Positions 32,648-42,300 of a stretch of DNA of 48,567 nucleotides are shown in pieces (positions within the stretch are counted from its first letter, which is position 1; the number at the start of each line of letters is the position of its first letter). The stretch covers positions 1-48,567 of the forward strand of contig NZ_PGGW01000053.1 in NCBI RefSeq assembly GCF_002794255.1. The letters are read 5' to 3'. Made by a program: the position numbers and the translations under genes. A model generated the notes under the pieces. The model was not told the DNA's origin. It made no database searches and worked only from the letters and a program-made list of their open reading frames with translations. Source of the DNA: Streptomyces carminius. GTDB lineage: Bacteria; Actinomycetota; Actinomycetes; Streptomycetales; Streptomycetaceae.

Positions 32648-33544
32648 TCAGCGCAGGGTGAGCGGGGCCGCGGAGGCGACGTGGGACAGCTTCTGCGGGT
32701 TGCGGACGTAGTAGAGGCCCGAGATGCGGGCGTCCTCGACACGGACCGCCAGGACGCCGTCGAACTCCCCGTCCAGACGGACCAGCAGCGCCGGATGGCC
32801 GTTGACCGCGGCCGGCTCGGTGGTGAGTGTGCCGTCGAGCCTGCCGATGCCCCCGGCGAACATCCGGGCCACCTTCCCGGCGCCGGTGACCGGCCGCAGC
32901 GCGGTGTGCCGGACGCCGCCGCCGTCGCTCATCAGGACGACATCGGGAGCGAGCACGTCCAGGAGGGCCTGCGGGTCCCCGGTCTCGACCGCGCGCCGGA
33001 ACGACTCCAGGACCGCCCGGCCCTCGCCCGGGGAGACCGCCCGGCGGGGCCGGCGGGCCTGGACGTGCCGGCGGGCGCGGTGGGCGATCTGGCGGACGGC
33101 CGCGGTGCTCCTGTCGACGGCCTCGGCGATCTCGTCGTAGCCGACGTCGAAGACCTCGCGCAGCACGAAGACGGCGCGCTCGGTCGGCGACAGCGTCTCC
33201 AGGACGAGCATCAGCGCCATCGACATGCTCTCGGCGAGCTCGACGTCCTCGGCCACGTCCGGCGCGGTGAGCAGTGGCTCGGGCAGCCAGGGCCCGACGT
33301 ACGCCTCCCGGCGGCGCTTGACGGCGCGCAGCCGGTTGAGCGCCTGGCGGGTGGTGATCCGGACCAGGTAGGCGCGCCGGTCGCGCACCTGCCCCTGGTC
33401 GGTCCCGGCCCAGCGCAGCCAGGTCTCCTGGAGGACGTCCTCGGCGTCGGCCGCCGAGCCGAGCATCTCGTAGGCGACGGTGAACAGCAGGCTGCGGTGG
33501 GCGAGGAACGCCTCGGTCGCCGGATCGGTGGCCTCGTCACTCAT
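32648..33544 (-). CDS. sigJ: ECF41-group RNA polymerase sigma factor (SigJ type)
   Basis: A 298-residue extracytoplasmic-function sigma factor with a fused regulatory domain in place of an anti-sigma protein. Sigma-2 spans ~10-80 (LLFTVAYEMLGSAADAEDVLQETWLRW). The linker has the ECF41 signature YVGPWLPEPL. Sigma-4 spans ~115-175 (LSPTERAVFVLREVFDVGYDEIAEAVDRSTAAVRQIAHRARRHV). A SnoaL-like C-terminal domain (~185-298) has the group's DGGG motif (MSDGGGVR) and ends with NPQKL, matching the conserved NPDKL. ATG 33544 is preceded by GGACGAGGG; the in-frame sequence upstream is intergenic. It follows an FAD oxidoreductase gene by 76 bases on the same strand, the usual ECF41 operon form, and that operon carries an ECF41-type promoter. 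Confidence 0.94.
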   Translation of the reverse strand: MSDEATDPATEAFLAHRSLLFTVAYEMLGSAADAEDVLQETWLRWAGTDQGQVRDRRAYLVRITTRQALNRLRAVKRRREAYVGPWLPEPLLTAPDVAEDVELAESMSMALMLVLETLSPTERAVFVLREVFDVGYDEIAEAVDRSTAAVRQIAHRARRHVQARRPRRAVSPGEGRAVLESFRRAVETGDPQALLDVLAPDVVLMSDGGGVRHTALRPVTGAGKVARMFAGGIGRLDGTLTTEPAAVNGHPALLVRLDGEFDGVLAVRVEDARISGLYYVRNPQKLSHVASAAPLTLR

Positions 33545-33620
33545 CCCTCGTCCGCTCTCCCCGTTCCGCGCGGCCGGCCCCGGCGGCCGGCCGCGTCCGC
33601 GTGCGTCCACGGCGAAATCC

Positions 33621-34835
33621 TCACAGCACGCGCCGGCCAGCCGTCCGGCCGGCGGCGGCCGGTGCCCCGGCGCGCAGCAGCTTCCGGCGCCTGGCGGCGC
33701 CTCCCGGCAGGCGGTGCAGGCGGTACGAACCGGGCTCGCGCGCCTCCCCGGTCAGGTACCCGGGGATGCTCCTGCAGCCCAGCTCCTTGATCCTGGCGGC
33801 CGGGCCGCCGCCGATGTGCAGCCACACCGCGACGTCGGAGCGGTTGGCGAGCTGGTAGACGCCCGCGCCCCGGCCCAGGCTGATGCACTGGGCGTAGATC
33901 GAGTGGTGGAGGGGCGCCGGCTGCTCGCCCGCGAGCCGGCTGAGCACCGTGTCGGCGGCCCGTGCGCCCAGCGGTATCGCGTTCAGGCAGCTCATCCGCA
34001 GCGGCAGGCCGGACGGCGCCGCCGAGTCCCCGGCCGCGACGACGCGCGCGTCGTCCACGCTCGTCAGCGTCTCGTCCGTGAGCAGGCGGCCCGCGGCGTC
34101 GGTGCTCAGCCCGCTGCGGGCGGCCAGGCCGGGAACGCCGAAGCCGGCGGTCCAGACGGTGACCTCGCCGGGCAGCTCACGGCCGTCGGCGAGCCGCACG
34201 GCGCCGCGGGTCACCGCCGTCACCTTCGAGCCGGAGCCGTCGACGACCCGCACACCGAGACCGGCCAGTTGCCGCGCGGCCGAGCGCCGGCCCCGGGCGT
34301 GCAGGTACGGACCGAGGACGCCGCCGCAGACCAGGGTCACCCGGCGGCCCTGCTCCGCCAGCTCGGCGGCGGTCTCGATGCCGGTGGAACCGGCGCCGAC
34401 CACCGTCACCGGAGCCGCCGCGGGAGTGGCCTCCACCACCCGGCGCAACCGCCGCGCCTCCTCCAGGGTGGCGGCCGGGTGGGCGAACTCGGCCGCCCCC
34501 GGCACGTCCGGTTCGGCGCTGCCGCTGCCCACGGCGTAGACCAGGTAGTCGTAGCCGAGCGTCCCGCCGGACGCGGACGTCACGCCGCGCCCGGCCGCGT
34601 CGATCCGGGTCACGGTGTCGACCACCAGCCGGACGTCCTCGGCCAGGACGTCCCGGTAGGCGACGACCGCGTCGTCGGATCCGCCCACCAGCTGGTGCAG
34701 GCGGACCCGGTGGACGAAGTCCGGGCGCGGGTTGACCAGCGTCACGGCCACGTCGTCGCGTCGCGTCAGCCGGTTCGCGGCCATCACGCCCGCGTATCCG
34801 CCACCGATCACGACCACCTGCGTCTTCCCGGTCAT
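33621..34835 (-). CDS. NAD(P)/FAD-dependent oxidoreductase (NDH-2-like)
   Basis: A 404-residue two-dinucleotide-binding flavoprotein resembling type II NADH dehydrogenase and related disulphide-type oxidoreductases. FAD site: QVVVIGGGYAGVMAANRL at ~6-23, closed by VVAAGDSAA near 285. NAD(P)H site: VTVVGAGSTGIETAAELAEQG at ~145-165. DYLVYAVGS and TVWTAGFGVPGLA are further conserved parts. No Cys-x-x-Cys redox pair is present, so quinone or a small molecule is the likelier acceptor. ATG 34835 follows GGAGGAGG by five bases. It is the first gene of an operon with the ECF41 sigma factor and is probably that factor's direct target; ECF41 partners are commonly oxidoreductases or carboxymuconolactone decarboxylase-like proteins. 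Confidence 0.9.
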   Translation of the reverse strand: MTGKTQVVVIGGGYAGVMAANRLTRRDDVAVTLVNPRPDFVHRVRLHQLVGGSDDAVVAYRDVLAEDVRLVVDTVTRIDAAGRGVTSASGGTLGYDYLVYAVGSGSAEPDVPGAAEFAHPAATLEEARRLRRVVEATPAAAPVTVVGAGSTGIETAAELAEQGRRVTLVCGGVLGPYLHARGRRSAARQLAGLGVRVVDGSGSKVTAVTRGAVRLADGRELPGEVTVWTAGFGVPGLAARSGLSTDAAGRLLTDETLTSVDDARVVAAGDSAAPSGLPLRMSCLNAIPLGARAADTVLSRLAGEQPAPLHHSIYAQCISLGRGAGVYQLANRSDVAVWLHIGGGPAARIKELGCRSIPGYLTGEAREPGSYRLHRLPGGAARRRKLLRAGAPAAAGRTAGRRVL

Positions 34836-34868
34836 GGTGCCTCCTCCGCCTCGGGGGTTCGGCCTCAA

Positions 34869-34895
34869 GACACCGCGCGACCGGTCGCTGTGACA
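34869..34895 (-). promoter_or_regulatory. ECF41-type promoter of the oxidoreductase-sigJ operon
   Basis: On the minus strand TGTCACA (34895-34889) is followed after exactly 16 bases by TGTC (34872-34869). The consensus reported for ECF41 sigma factors is TGTCACA and CGTC with about this spacing. It lies 34 bases before the start at 34835, fitting an autoregulated operon. Confidence 0.7.
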
Positions 34896-35106
34896 GGGTG
34901 TGAGCCGGATCACGTCGCCGGTGCCCCGGTCGGAGCTGCGGCCGCGCGCGGCCGGCACCGCCGTACGGCCCGCCGGGCACGCGCCCGCGCCGGTTCGCCC
35001 CCTCCACGGGAGCCTTCCGTCCCGCACGGCGGGGGTGCGGCGGAGGAACGGCGCCGTTTCCGTCGCAGGCCCGCCGGACCTGCGGCGTCCCACCCGGGCG
35101 GGGGCG

Positions 35107-35451
35107 CTACCCGGCCGGTTTGAGCGGGTCGTGCCCGAGTGTCATCAGCCGGTGGCGCCAGTTGGACTGGCCCGCGGTGGGCTCCATGTCGGCGCCCCGC
35201 TCGGCGGTGACGGTGTCGACGACCTTGCGCATGACGCGGACGTCGTCGTCGGTGAGGTCCACCCGGCGCTTGCCGAGGATCTCCAGCACGCGGCGGCCGT
35301 TCTGGGGGCCCGCCTGGTCCGGCAGCTCCTCGGTGGTCTCGCCCGCGGACCGGGTCATGAGCCATTCGTTCAGCTCGCGTGAGGTCATGTTCACCACCGT
35401 GTGGAACTCGCCCCACAGCTCGTCCAGCTCCTGAGTCGAGATGTCGGCCAC
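35107..35451 (-). CDS. DUF3140 family protein
   Basis: A 114-residue, mostly helical and strongly charged protein matching the DUF3140 family. It reads ELDELWGEFHTVVNMTSRELNEWLMTRSAGE, then VLEILGKRRVDLTDDDVRVMRKVVDTVTAERG and NWRHRLMTLGHDPLK. The pattern TSRELxxWL...S is shared with DNA-associated SAP/plasmid-stability-like helices, but no biochemical function is established. GTG 35451 follows GGAGACAGAA, giving a good ribosome site. It lies upstream of the oxidoreductase-sigJ operon on the same strand, with 271 bases and the ECF41 promoter between, so it is likely a separate unit. Confidence 0.85.
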   Translation of the reverse strand: MADISTQELDELWGEFHTVVNMTSRELNEWLMTRSAGETTEELPDQAGPQNGRRVLEILGKRRVDLTDDDVRVMRKVVDTVTAERGADMEPTAGQSNWRHRLMTLGHDPLKPAG

Positions 35452-35702
35452 TTCTGTCTCCTTTCATCCCGTACCGTCCGGTTTTCCGGCTGCGGTGAAA
35501 GGAAACGGGCCCGCCGCGTCCGCCGGGATGTCCGCCCCCGGCGGAAAGCGGGGGAGTCACCGGGGAGTCAGGAGTGAACGGGGAAGTCCCGGGTACAGAG
35601 CCCGACCGGTGGGGCATCGCCTGGAGCGGGATAATCTCCCTGCGTCCGCGTTTCTCGGGCCATGACCGCTTTTCGGGAACGCTCGTCAGGAAGTGACACA
35701 TT

Positions 35703-38231
35703 GTGGGGGATGTCAGGTTCGACCTCTCCGCCTTCAGCCTCAGCGAGATGGTGCGCTGCGGCGCGGAACTGCGGAAGGCCGCCCGGGAGGCCGCGTCCAT
35801 GGAGGAGGCGGCACAGACCGTGGCCGACTTCCTGTACCGCGGCATGGCCGACGCCGGGGGCCGCCCGGCCTGCCCCCTGGTACGGCTGTTCGTGACGCGG
35901 CGCTGGGACGCCCTCGGCCCGAAGGACCGCGCGGCGCTGTCCCGGTCGGCCCGGCCGGGCACGGTACCTCCGGCGCCGGACACCCGCTGCCTGGCCCTGG
36001 TCGCGTCCCGGGGCTCCTACCCTCCCTGGCAGGACCCGGACACCGGCGCCGAGCGTTTCGCCCTGCCGATGTCCTCTCCGGAGGCCGTCCGGCAGGTGCC
36101 GCTGCTCTCCCGGCTCGTCGAGCGCATCGGCGCCGGCGCCGGCAGCGGTCCGGAGCCGGGGGAGGGGGCCGGCGGTCCGACGCCGTCCCGCGACCGGTTC
36201 GAGGTCCTGCAGGTCACCGACGACACCCGTACCCGTGAGCTGTGGGGCCGGGAGTTCGTGGCGGAGTACGGCATCCGCTCCGCCCTGGCGTTCGGCGGCC
36301 CGCTGCCGGACGGCGAACTGTTCGCCGTCGTCGTCTTCTCCCGCGTCCCACTGCCCCCGCGGACCGCCGAACTGCTCCGCACGGTCGCCGTCAGCACCCG
36401 GATGGCGCTCATCCCCGGCGCCCCCGGTGACGCGCCGCCGCCGGGCGGCGCCGGCGAGCAGCCGGTGCGCGAGCGCGCCGCCGCCACGGAGGCACTGCTC
36501 GGGGCGCTGGAGGAGTCCGTCCAGCGACAGGCGGCGTACCTGGAGACGCTGGTGGCGGAGCTGAGCGCCACCGCACGGGAGCTGCGCGACTCGCAGCGGG
36601 AGCTGCGGCGGCGCGAGGAGCAGCTGCGGGAGGAGGCGGACATCGTCGAGACCCTGCAGCAGGCCGGGAACGCCCTGGCCGCGGAGCTGGACCTCGACAC
36701 CCTGGTGCAGCGCGCCTCCGACGCCGCCACCCGGCTGACCGGGGCGGCCTTCGGCGCCTTCTTCTACAACGTCACGGGTGAGACCGGGGAGTCCTACCGG
36801 CTGTACGTGGTCTCCGGGGAGGACCGGTCGGCCTTCGACCGCTTCCCCCTGCCCCGCAACACGGAGGTGTTCGAGCCGACCTTCCGCGGTGTGGGCGTCC
36901 TGCGCTCCGACGACATCACCGCGGACCCCCGGTACGGCCGCAACGCGCCGTACCGGGGCATGCCCGAGGGGCACCTGCCGGTCCGCAGCTATCTCGCCGT
37001 CCCCGTGGTCTCCCGCGGCGAGGTGCTGGGCGGTTTCTTCTTCGGCCACCCCGAACCCGGCATGTTCACCGAGCGGCACGAGCGGCTGGCCACCGGGGTG
37101 GCCGCGCAGACCGCCGTCGCGCTGCAGAACGCGCGGACGTACCGGCAGGAACGCGCCGCCGCCACCGAGCTGCAGCGGCATCTGCTGCCGGTCCTGCCCC
37201 AGGTCGACGGCCTCGTGCGGGCCTCCCGCTATCTGCCCGCCACCCGCGGCACGGAGGCCGGCGGCGACTGGGTCGATCTGATCCCCCTGCCCGGCGGGAA
37301 GGTGGCCCTGGTCGTCGGGGACGTGATGGGCAAGGGCATCCGGGCCGCGGCCGTCATGGGACAGATCCGTACCGCCTGCCGCGCCTACGCGATGCTCGGG
37401 CTCACCCCGGCCGAGGTGCTGCGGCAGCTCAGCACCCTGGTGGACGACATCGCCCCCGGACGCATCACCACCTGCGCCTACGCGACGCTGGACGCGGACC
37501 GCGGCCGGCTGCGCGTGGCCGTCGCCGGCCATCTGCCGCCCGCACTGCGCGACGCGTACGGCGCGGTGCGCCTCCTGGACGAGCGGATCGGCCCGCCGCT
37601 GGGCGTGGGCAGGCACGGCTACACGGAGCAGGAGGTGCCCTTTCCGCCCGGTGCCCGGCTGCTGCTGTACACCGACGGCCTCGTCGAGCACCGGGAGCGG
37701 CCCATCGACGCGGGGCTGGGGGAGCTGCGGGAGCTGCTGGCCGGGGCGGCCGGGGAGATCGAGGCCGACTGCGACTCCTGGCTGGCCGCCCTCACCCGCG
37801 GCGGCCGGCACGACGACATCGCCATGCTCTGCGTCCACCGGCCCGCCGCGGAGGAGGACGACCGGGCCGTGGTCGTCCGCGAGTACCCGCCGGTGTCCGA
37901 CGCGGTCCCGATCGCCCGCCAGGTGGTGTCCGACACCATGCACGACTGGGGCCTGGGGCGGCTGGCGACCGACATGATGCTCATCGCGGACGAACTGGTG
38001 GCCAACGCCGTGCGCCACGCCAGGACGCCGCTGCGCATGGAACTGCGCCGGGCCGAGGACAGGATCGTGCTCGAGGTCACGGACAGCAGCTCCGACGAGC
38101 CCCGGCTGGTGACCTCCGCGCCCGGGGAGTTCGGGCACCGGGGGATCTTTCTGATCGACGCCATCGCGGCCCGCTGGGGGACCCGTCAGGTGACGGGCGG
38201 CAAAGTGGTGTGGGCGGAGGTGGCCGCGTGA
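35703..38231 (+). CDS. SpoIIE-family PP2C phosphatase with GAF and HATPase domains
   Basis: An 842-residue soluble signalling protein. Residues 1-250 form an N-terminal sensory region of unclear fold. A coiled segment (~265-320, ATARELRDSQRELRRREEQLREEADIVETLQQ) leads to a GAF domain (~325-475). The SpoIIE phosphatase spans ~490-715 (AGGDWVDLIPLPGGKVALVVGDVMGKGIRAAAVMGQIRT, LLYTDGLVEHR, GGRHDDIAMLCV; metal-binding aspartates in GDW, GDVMGKG and RHDD). An RsbW-like HATPase covers ~725-842 (DMMLIADELVANAVRHA, GHRGIFLIDAIAARWG). It should control the phosphorylation of a STAS antagonist, and the next gene encodes one with overlapping start and stop. GTG 35703 follows AGGAAG. Confidence 0.94.
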   Translation: MGDVRFDLSAFSLSEMVRCGAELRKAAREAASMEEAAQTVADFLYRGMADAGGRPACPLVRLFVTRRWDALGPKDRAALSRSARPGTVPPAPDTRCLALVASRGSYPPWQDPDTGAERFALPMSSPEAVRQVPLLSRLVERIGAGAGSGPEPGEGAGGPTPSRDRFEVLQVTDDTRTRELWGREFVAEYGIRSALAFGGPLPDGELFAVVVFSRVPLPPRTAELLRTVAVSTRMALIPGAPGDAPPPGGAGEQPVRERAAATEALLGALEESVQRQAAYLETLVAELSATARELRDSQRELRRREEQLREEADIVETLQQAGNALAAELDLDTLVQRASDAATRLTGAAFGAFFYNVTGETGESYRLYVVSGEDRSAFDRFPLPRNTEVFEPTFRGVGVLRSDDITADPRYGRNAPYRGMPEGHLPVRSYLAVPVVSRGEVLGGFFFGHPEPGMFTERHERLATGVAAQTAVALQNARTYRQERAAATELQRHLLPVLPQVDGLVRASRYLPATRGTEAGGDWVDLIPLPGGKVALVVGDVMGKGIRAAAVMGQIRTACRAYAMLGLTPAEVLRQLSTLVDDIAPGRITTCAYATLDADRGRLRVAVAGHLPPALRDAYGAVRLLDERIGPPLGVGRHGYTEQEVPFPPGARLLLYTDGLVEHRERPIDAGLGELRELLAGAAGEIEADCDSWLAALTRGGRHDDIAMLCVHRPAAEEDDRAVVVREYPPVSDAVPIARQVVSDTMHDWGLGRLATDMMLIADELVANAVRHARTPLRMELRRAEDRIVLEVTDSSSDEPRLVTSAPGEFGHRGIFLIDAIAARWGTRQVTGGKVVWAEVAA

Positions 38232-38845
38232 CCGCCGCTGCGGGGCCCGCCCGCCGTCCGGAGGAAAGCGGACGATCCGACGCGGCGCTCCCGGGCGCCG
38301 AGCAGAGAACGGACCTGCCGAACACGGAACCGCCGAACACGGAACCGCCGAACACGGAACCGCCGAACACGGACCTGCCGAACACGGAACCGAGGATGGA
38401 CAGATCACCGCCCTGTCGGCCGCCGGAGCCCGCCGCGTCCGCCGTTCCGGCCGGTGCCGGACCGCTGCCCAGCGGTCCCACCCTGACCCTCGCGTCCCGC
38501 ACGGGCGAGGGGCACACCGTCGTCGCCGTCGACGGCCCCCTCGACTACCACACCTCGCCGCAGCTCCTGGGACACCTGCGGTCGAAGGAACCGCGCCGGG
38601 TGCCGCTGGTGGTCCTGGACCTGTCCCGGGTGGCGTTCTGCGACTCCAGCGGGCTGGGCGCCTTCGTGGAGATCTTCCGGCACCGTTCCGAGGAGGGCCT
38701 GCGTCTGGCGCTCACCGGTCTCCAGCCCGAGGTCAGACGTGTCATGGAGCTCACCCGCCTGGTGGACGTGCTGCCGCTGTACGCCACCGTGGCCGACGCG
38801 CTGGCGGAGGGCCGGGCCGGGCCGGACCGGGTGGAGCGGGACTGA
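38228..38845 (+). CDS. STAS-domain anti-sigma factor antagonist with repeat-bearing N-terminal extension
   Basis: A 205-residue protein. The STAS domain covers ~90-200 (LTLASRTGEGHTVVAVDGPLDYHTSPQLLGHLRS, LVVLDLSRVAFCDSSGLGAFVEIFRH). Ser140/Ser141 in CDSSGLG are the expected phosphorylation site. The first ~85 residues are a Pro-rich extension containing five copies of a five-residue repeat (PNTEP, with one PNTDL). GTG 38228 overlaps the phosphatase stop (GTGA), so translation is coupled; an internal ATG 38396 after the repeats is an alternative that would give a normal-length antagonist. It is the natural substrate of the SpoIIE-type phosphatase encoded upstream. Confidence 0.85.
   Translation: MTAAAGPARRPEESGRSDAALPGAEQRTDLPNTEPPNTEPPNTEPPNTDLPNTEPRMDRSPPCRPPEPAASAVPAGAGPLPSGPTLTLASRTGEGHTVVAVDGPLDYHTSPQLLGHLRSKEPRRVPLVVLDLSRVAFCDSSGLGAFVEIFRHRSEEGLRLALTGLQPEVRRVMELTRLVDVLPLYATVADALAEGRAGPDRVERD
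38318..38392 (+). repeat. 15-bp tandem repeat, five copies
   Basis: Five units of CCGAACACGGAACCG start at 38318, 38333, 38348, 38363 and 38378; the fourth ends ACCTG instead. The unit length keeps the reading frame, giving repeated PNTEP in the STAS protein, so copy number could change without breaking the gene. Confidence 0.85.
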
Positions 38846-39336
38846 GCGGGTCCGCGGCACCGGCCCGCCCGGTGTCCGCGGCGGGAGTCCGCGCCGGGCG
38901 GGCCGGCGGTGTGTCGCAGCGCGGGACGGCCGGACCGCGCGGCCCCGGATCCCGGACGATCCCGGCCGCGCCTCCGGCCCGCGGGCAGCCCTGGGCCGGA
39001 TCCGACCGGTACCCGCGATCGTGACCGCCGCCACGACGCGGGCGGCTCCCACCGCCCCGGCGCCGCCCCGGGGTCCGGCCGGCCGCGGTGGCCTGCCGGG
39101 GCATCGGCCCTCCGCATCGTCGTCCGGGCCGGGGAGCGCGGCACGGCCCGGGGCAGTCGGCAGGAGGCGGACGCGGCCCCGGGCGCGGGTGCCGCGGCGT
39201 CGTCCGGGCGGTCCGGGGGTTCCCGGCGCCGGGCGGTTCCCCGCCCGGCGCGGATCGGGGAGACTGTACGCCCGTCCGGTGGACGGTGATCGGCTTCCGG
39301 AATCGGGCGGGCGGGACGGACGGAGCAGGGGGCGGT
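38846..39336. other. 491-base region before the ABC operon
   Basis: Open frames run through here but are Arg/Pro/Gly-rich and lack ribosome sites. The region should hold the terminator of the SpoIIE-STAS operon and the promoter of the ABC operon. The sequence is too GC-rich to point to either with confidence. Confidence 0.4.
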
Positions 39337-42300
39337 GTGGGGGGATTCCTCGTCCGGCGGGCGTGGGCGCACCGGTCGTTGGTGGTCGCGGTGCTGTTCA
39401 CCGTCACCCTCACCTGCTGTGCGCTGACCGTGACGGCGGTTTACGCGGACGCCGTCGCCGACGCGGGACTGCGGCGGGTACTCCAGGACCGGTCGGCCGC
39501 CAGGGCGCTGCTGGAGGCGGAGTCCGATGCCGTCGCCGCCGAGGACGACCGGGCCCGGTTGGACGCGCTGGTGCGCGACACCGCGCGGGACGCCTTCGGC
39601 GGACTGCCGGTCCGGGTCGCCTCCACCGTCCGGTCGGGTTCCTACCAGCTGCCCTCCGGCGAGCGGCCGCCCGAGACGGGCCCGGCCGGCGGGGACCCGG
39701 CCGATCCGCTGCTGACCCTGCTGGCCACCCTCGACGCCTCCCGGGTGTCCTTCACCGCCGGTGCCCGGCCCGGTCCGGCGGGGGAGGCCGGTGCCGTCCC
39801 GGTCGCGGTACCGGAGGCGGCCGCCCGGACCCTGGGCGTACGTCCGGGCGAGCGGATGACCCTCGCCGACCGTCGTCAGGGCCCGCCGCTGCGGGTCCTG
39901 GTGACGGGCGTCTACCGCCCGGCGGACCGGAGCGACCCGTACTGGCGGCTCGACCCGCTGGACGGCCGGGGAGCCCGCACGATCGGCTTCACCACCTACG
40001 GGCCGCTGCTCGTCCACCCCTCGGCGTTCACCGGCGGCCGGGTCGCCCCGGCCGCCGCCGCCTGGCAGGCGCGGGCGGACTTCTCGGCGGTGACCACCGC
40101 CCGCACCGATCGGCTCGGGGCCGACGTGCGCCGCGCCGTGGACCGGCTCGGCGGCGCCCCGGGCATCACCCGGGCCGCCAGCGGCCTTCCCGCCCTGCTG
40201 GCCGAGACGGAACGGTCGCTGCTGGCGAGCCGGTCGGCGCTGCTGGTGGGCGCGGCCGAACTGACGGTCCTCGCCGGATGCGTGACGGTCCTGCTGGCCG
40301 GGGCGCTGAACGAACGGCGCTTCGGGGAGAACGCCCTGCTCACCGCGCGCGGCGGTACCCGGCGGCGGCTCGCGGCCCTCACCGTCGGCGAGGTGCTGCT
40401 GCTCACGGTTCCCGCGGCGGCCGTGGCCGCGCTGTCGGCCGGCCCCCTGGCGGAGCTGATGGCGCGGCACGGTGCACTGGCCCGCGGCGGGGTGCGGATC
40501 TCCGGCGCGGCGGACGGCCGGACCTGGGCGGTCGCCGCCGCGGTGGCCCTGGGGTGCGCGGCGGTGCTGACCGCGCCCGCCCTGCGCCGCGGCGGCACCT
40601 ACGTGGGGGAGCGGGCCGTGCGGATACGCCGCCCCGTACTCGGCGCCACCGTGCGGGCCGGGGCCGACGTGGGGCTGCTGGCCGTCGCCGCGGTCGCCTA
40701 CGCCAGGCTGGCGGGGCACGCGGACGGCGGCGCGCCTCCGGACGGCGACGGGACGCTCGGGGTGGACCCCGTCCTCGTCGCCGCCCCCGCGGTCTGCCTG
40801 CTGGCCGGCGCGGTGCTGGCGGTACGGCTGCTGCCGGTGGTGGCGCGGGCCGGCCGGTGGGCGGCCGGCCGCGGCCGCGGCCTCGTCCTGGCCGGCGCCC
40901 ACTGGCAGCTGTCGCGGCGCACCGGACGGATCGCGGGGCCACTGCTGCTGGGGGTCCTGGTCGTGGCCACGGCCACTCTCGCCGCGGGCCAGGGGGCGAG
41001 CTGGGACCAGTCCCGGCAGGACCAGGCCGACTACGCGGTGGGGGCCGATCTGCGGGTCACCGGGATGTCGACCCCGGTGTTCGGGCAGGGAGGCGTCTAC
41101 GACGGGCTGGCCGGGGTCCTCGCCGCCACCCCGGTGGCGCGGGAACAGGTGGTCCTCGCCGGGGACCGCACGGCGACCCTACTGGCGATGGACACCGGCC
41201 GGGCGGCCGACGTCGTACGGCTGCGCGGGGACCTGGCGGACCGGTCCGGGGAGCAGCTGTTCGCCCCGCTGCGCACCGCGGACCGGCCGCCCGCCGGCTG
41301 TGTCCTGCCGGACGGGGCCCGGCGGCTGCTCGTCACCGCCCGGCTGCGGGCCGGGGAAGGACCGGGCGCCGGCGGACCGCGGGAGCGGCTGCGGGCCGTC
41401 GTCCGGGACCGGTACGGCGTCCCCCACACCTTCCTCCTGGGAGAACTGCCCGCCGACGGCGAACCCCACGTACTGGAGGCGGACCTCGCCGCCGCGGCCG
41501 GCCCCGCGGGAGTGCCCGCCGGCCCGCTGCGCCTGACCCGGCTGACGGCCGGCCATCCCCTGCCGGAGCACCCGGTGGACCTGCGGCTGACCGTCACCGG
41601 GCTGCGGGCCGTGACCGCCGGCGGCGGCACGGTGGCGGTGCCCGTGCCGCCGGACACCGGCTGGGAGGCGCGGGCCCGCGTCGACGACCCGGACTTCCGG
41701 TCCGCGCCGGAGCGCGGTTATGTGGACGTCCGCGCCGACCTGCCGGCCGCCGCCCGGGACGGGGCCCTGCCCGACGTGCGCTACGGCAGCGGGGCGCAGC
41801 CGCCTCCCGGGCCGTACGGCGACCGGTTCGGCGGCGAACTGACCCTGAGCGCCGTCCACTCCGGCGCCCCCGACGAGTCCGGGCCGCGTCCGGCGGCCGT
41901 CGCCACCGACGCCTTTCTGCGGGCCCAGGGGGCCGAGGTCGGCGACACCACCACCGTCGACCTCTCCGGAACCCGGCTGGAGGTCCGCATCACCGGCTCG
42001 GTGCGTGGCCTGCCCACCACGCCCCTGCACGGCGGCGACGGGGAGGAGGGCGCCCTGCTGATGGACCTGCGCGGCCTTCAGGACGCCCTGCTCGCCCGGT
42101 CCGCCCCGGGAGTACGGCCCGGCGAGTGGTGGCTGGCCGCCGAGCCGGGCCAGGACCGGCCGGTGGCCGAGGCACTGCGCGCCAGGCCGGACGGTGTGAC
42201 ACTGCTCGCCCGCGACGAGGTGGCCCGGGAACTGGCCACCGACCCGCTGGCGGCCGGCCCCCGTTCGGCCCTGCCGGCCATCGGGCTCGCCGCCGCGGTC

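Noticed and set aside
38318..38392. The 15-bp repeats as a CRISPR fragment.
   Set aside because: There are no spacers between units; they are directly adjacent and in frame with a coding sequence.
39088..39336. An N-terminal extension of the first FtsX permease.
   Set aside because: The extra residues are Arg/Pro/Gly-rich and lack a ribosome site. The membrane protein starts naturally at GTG 39337.
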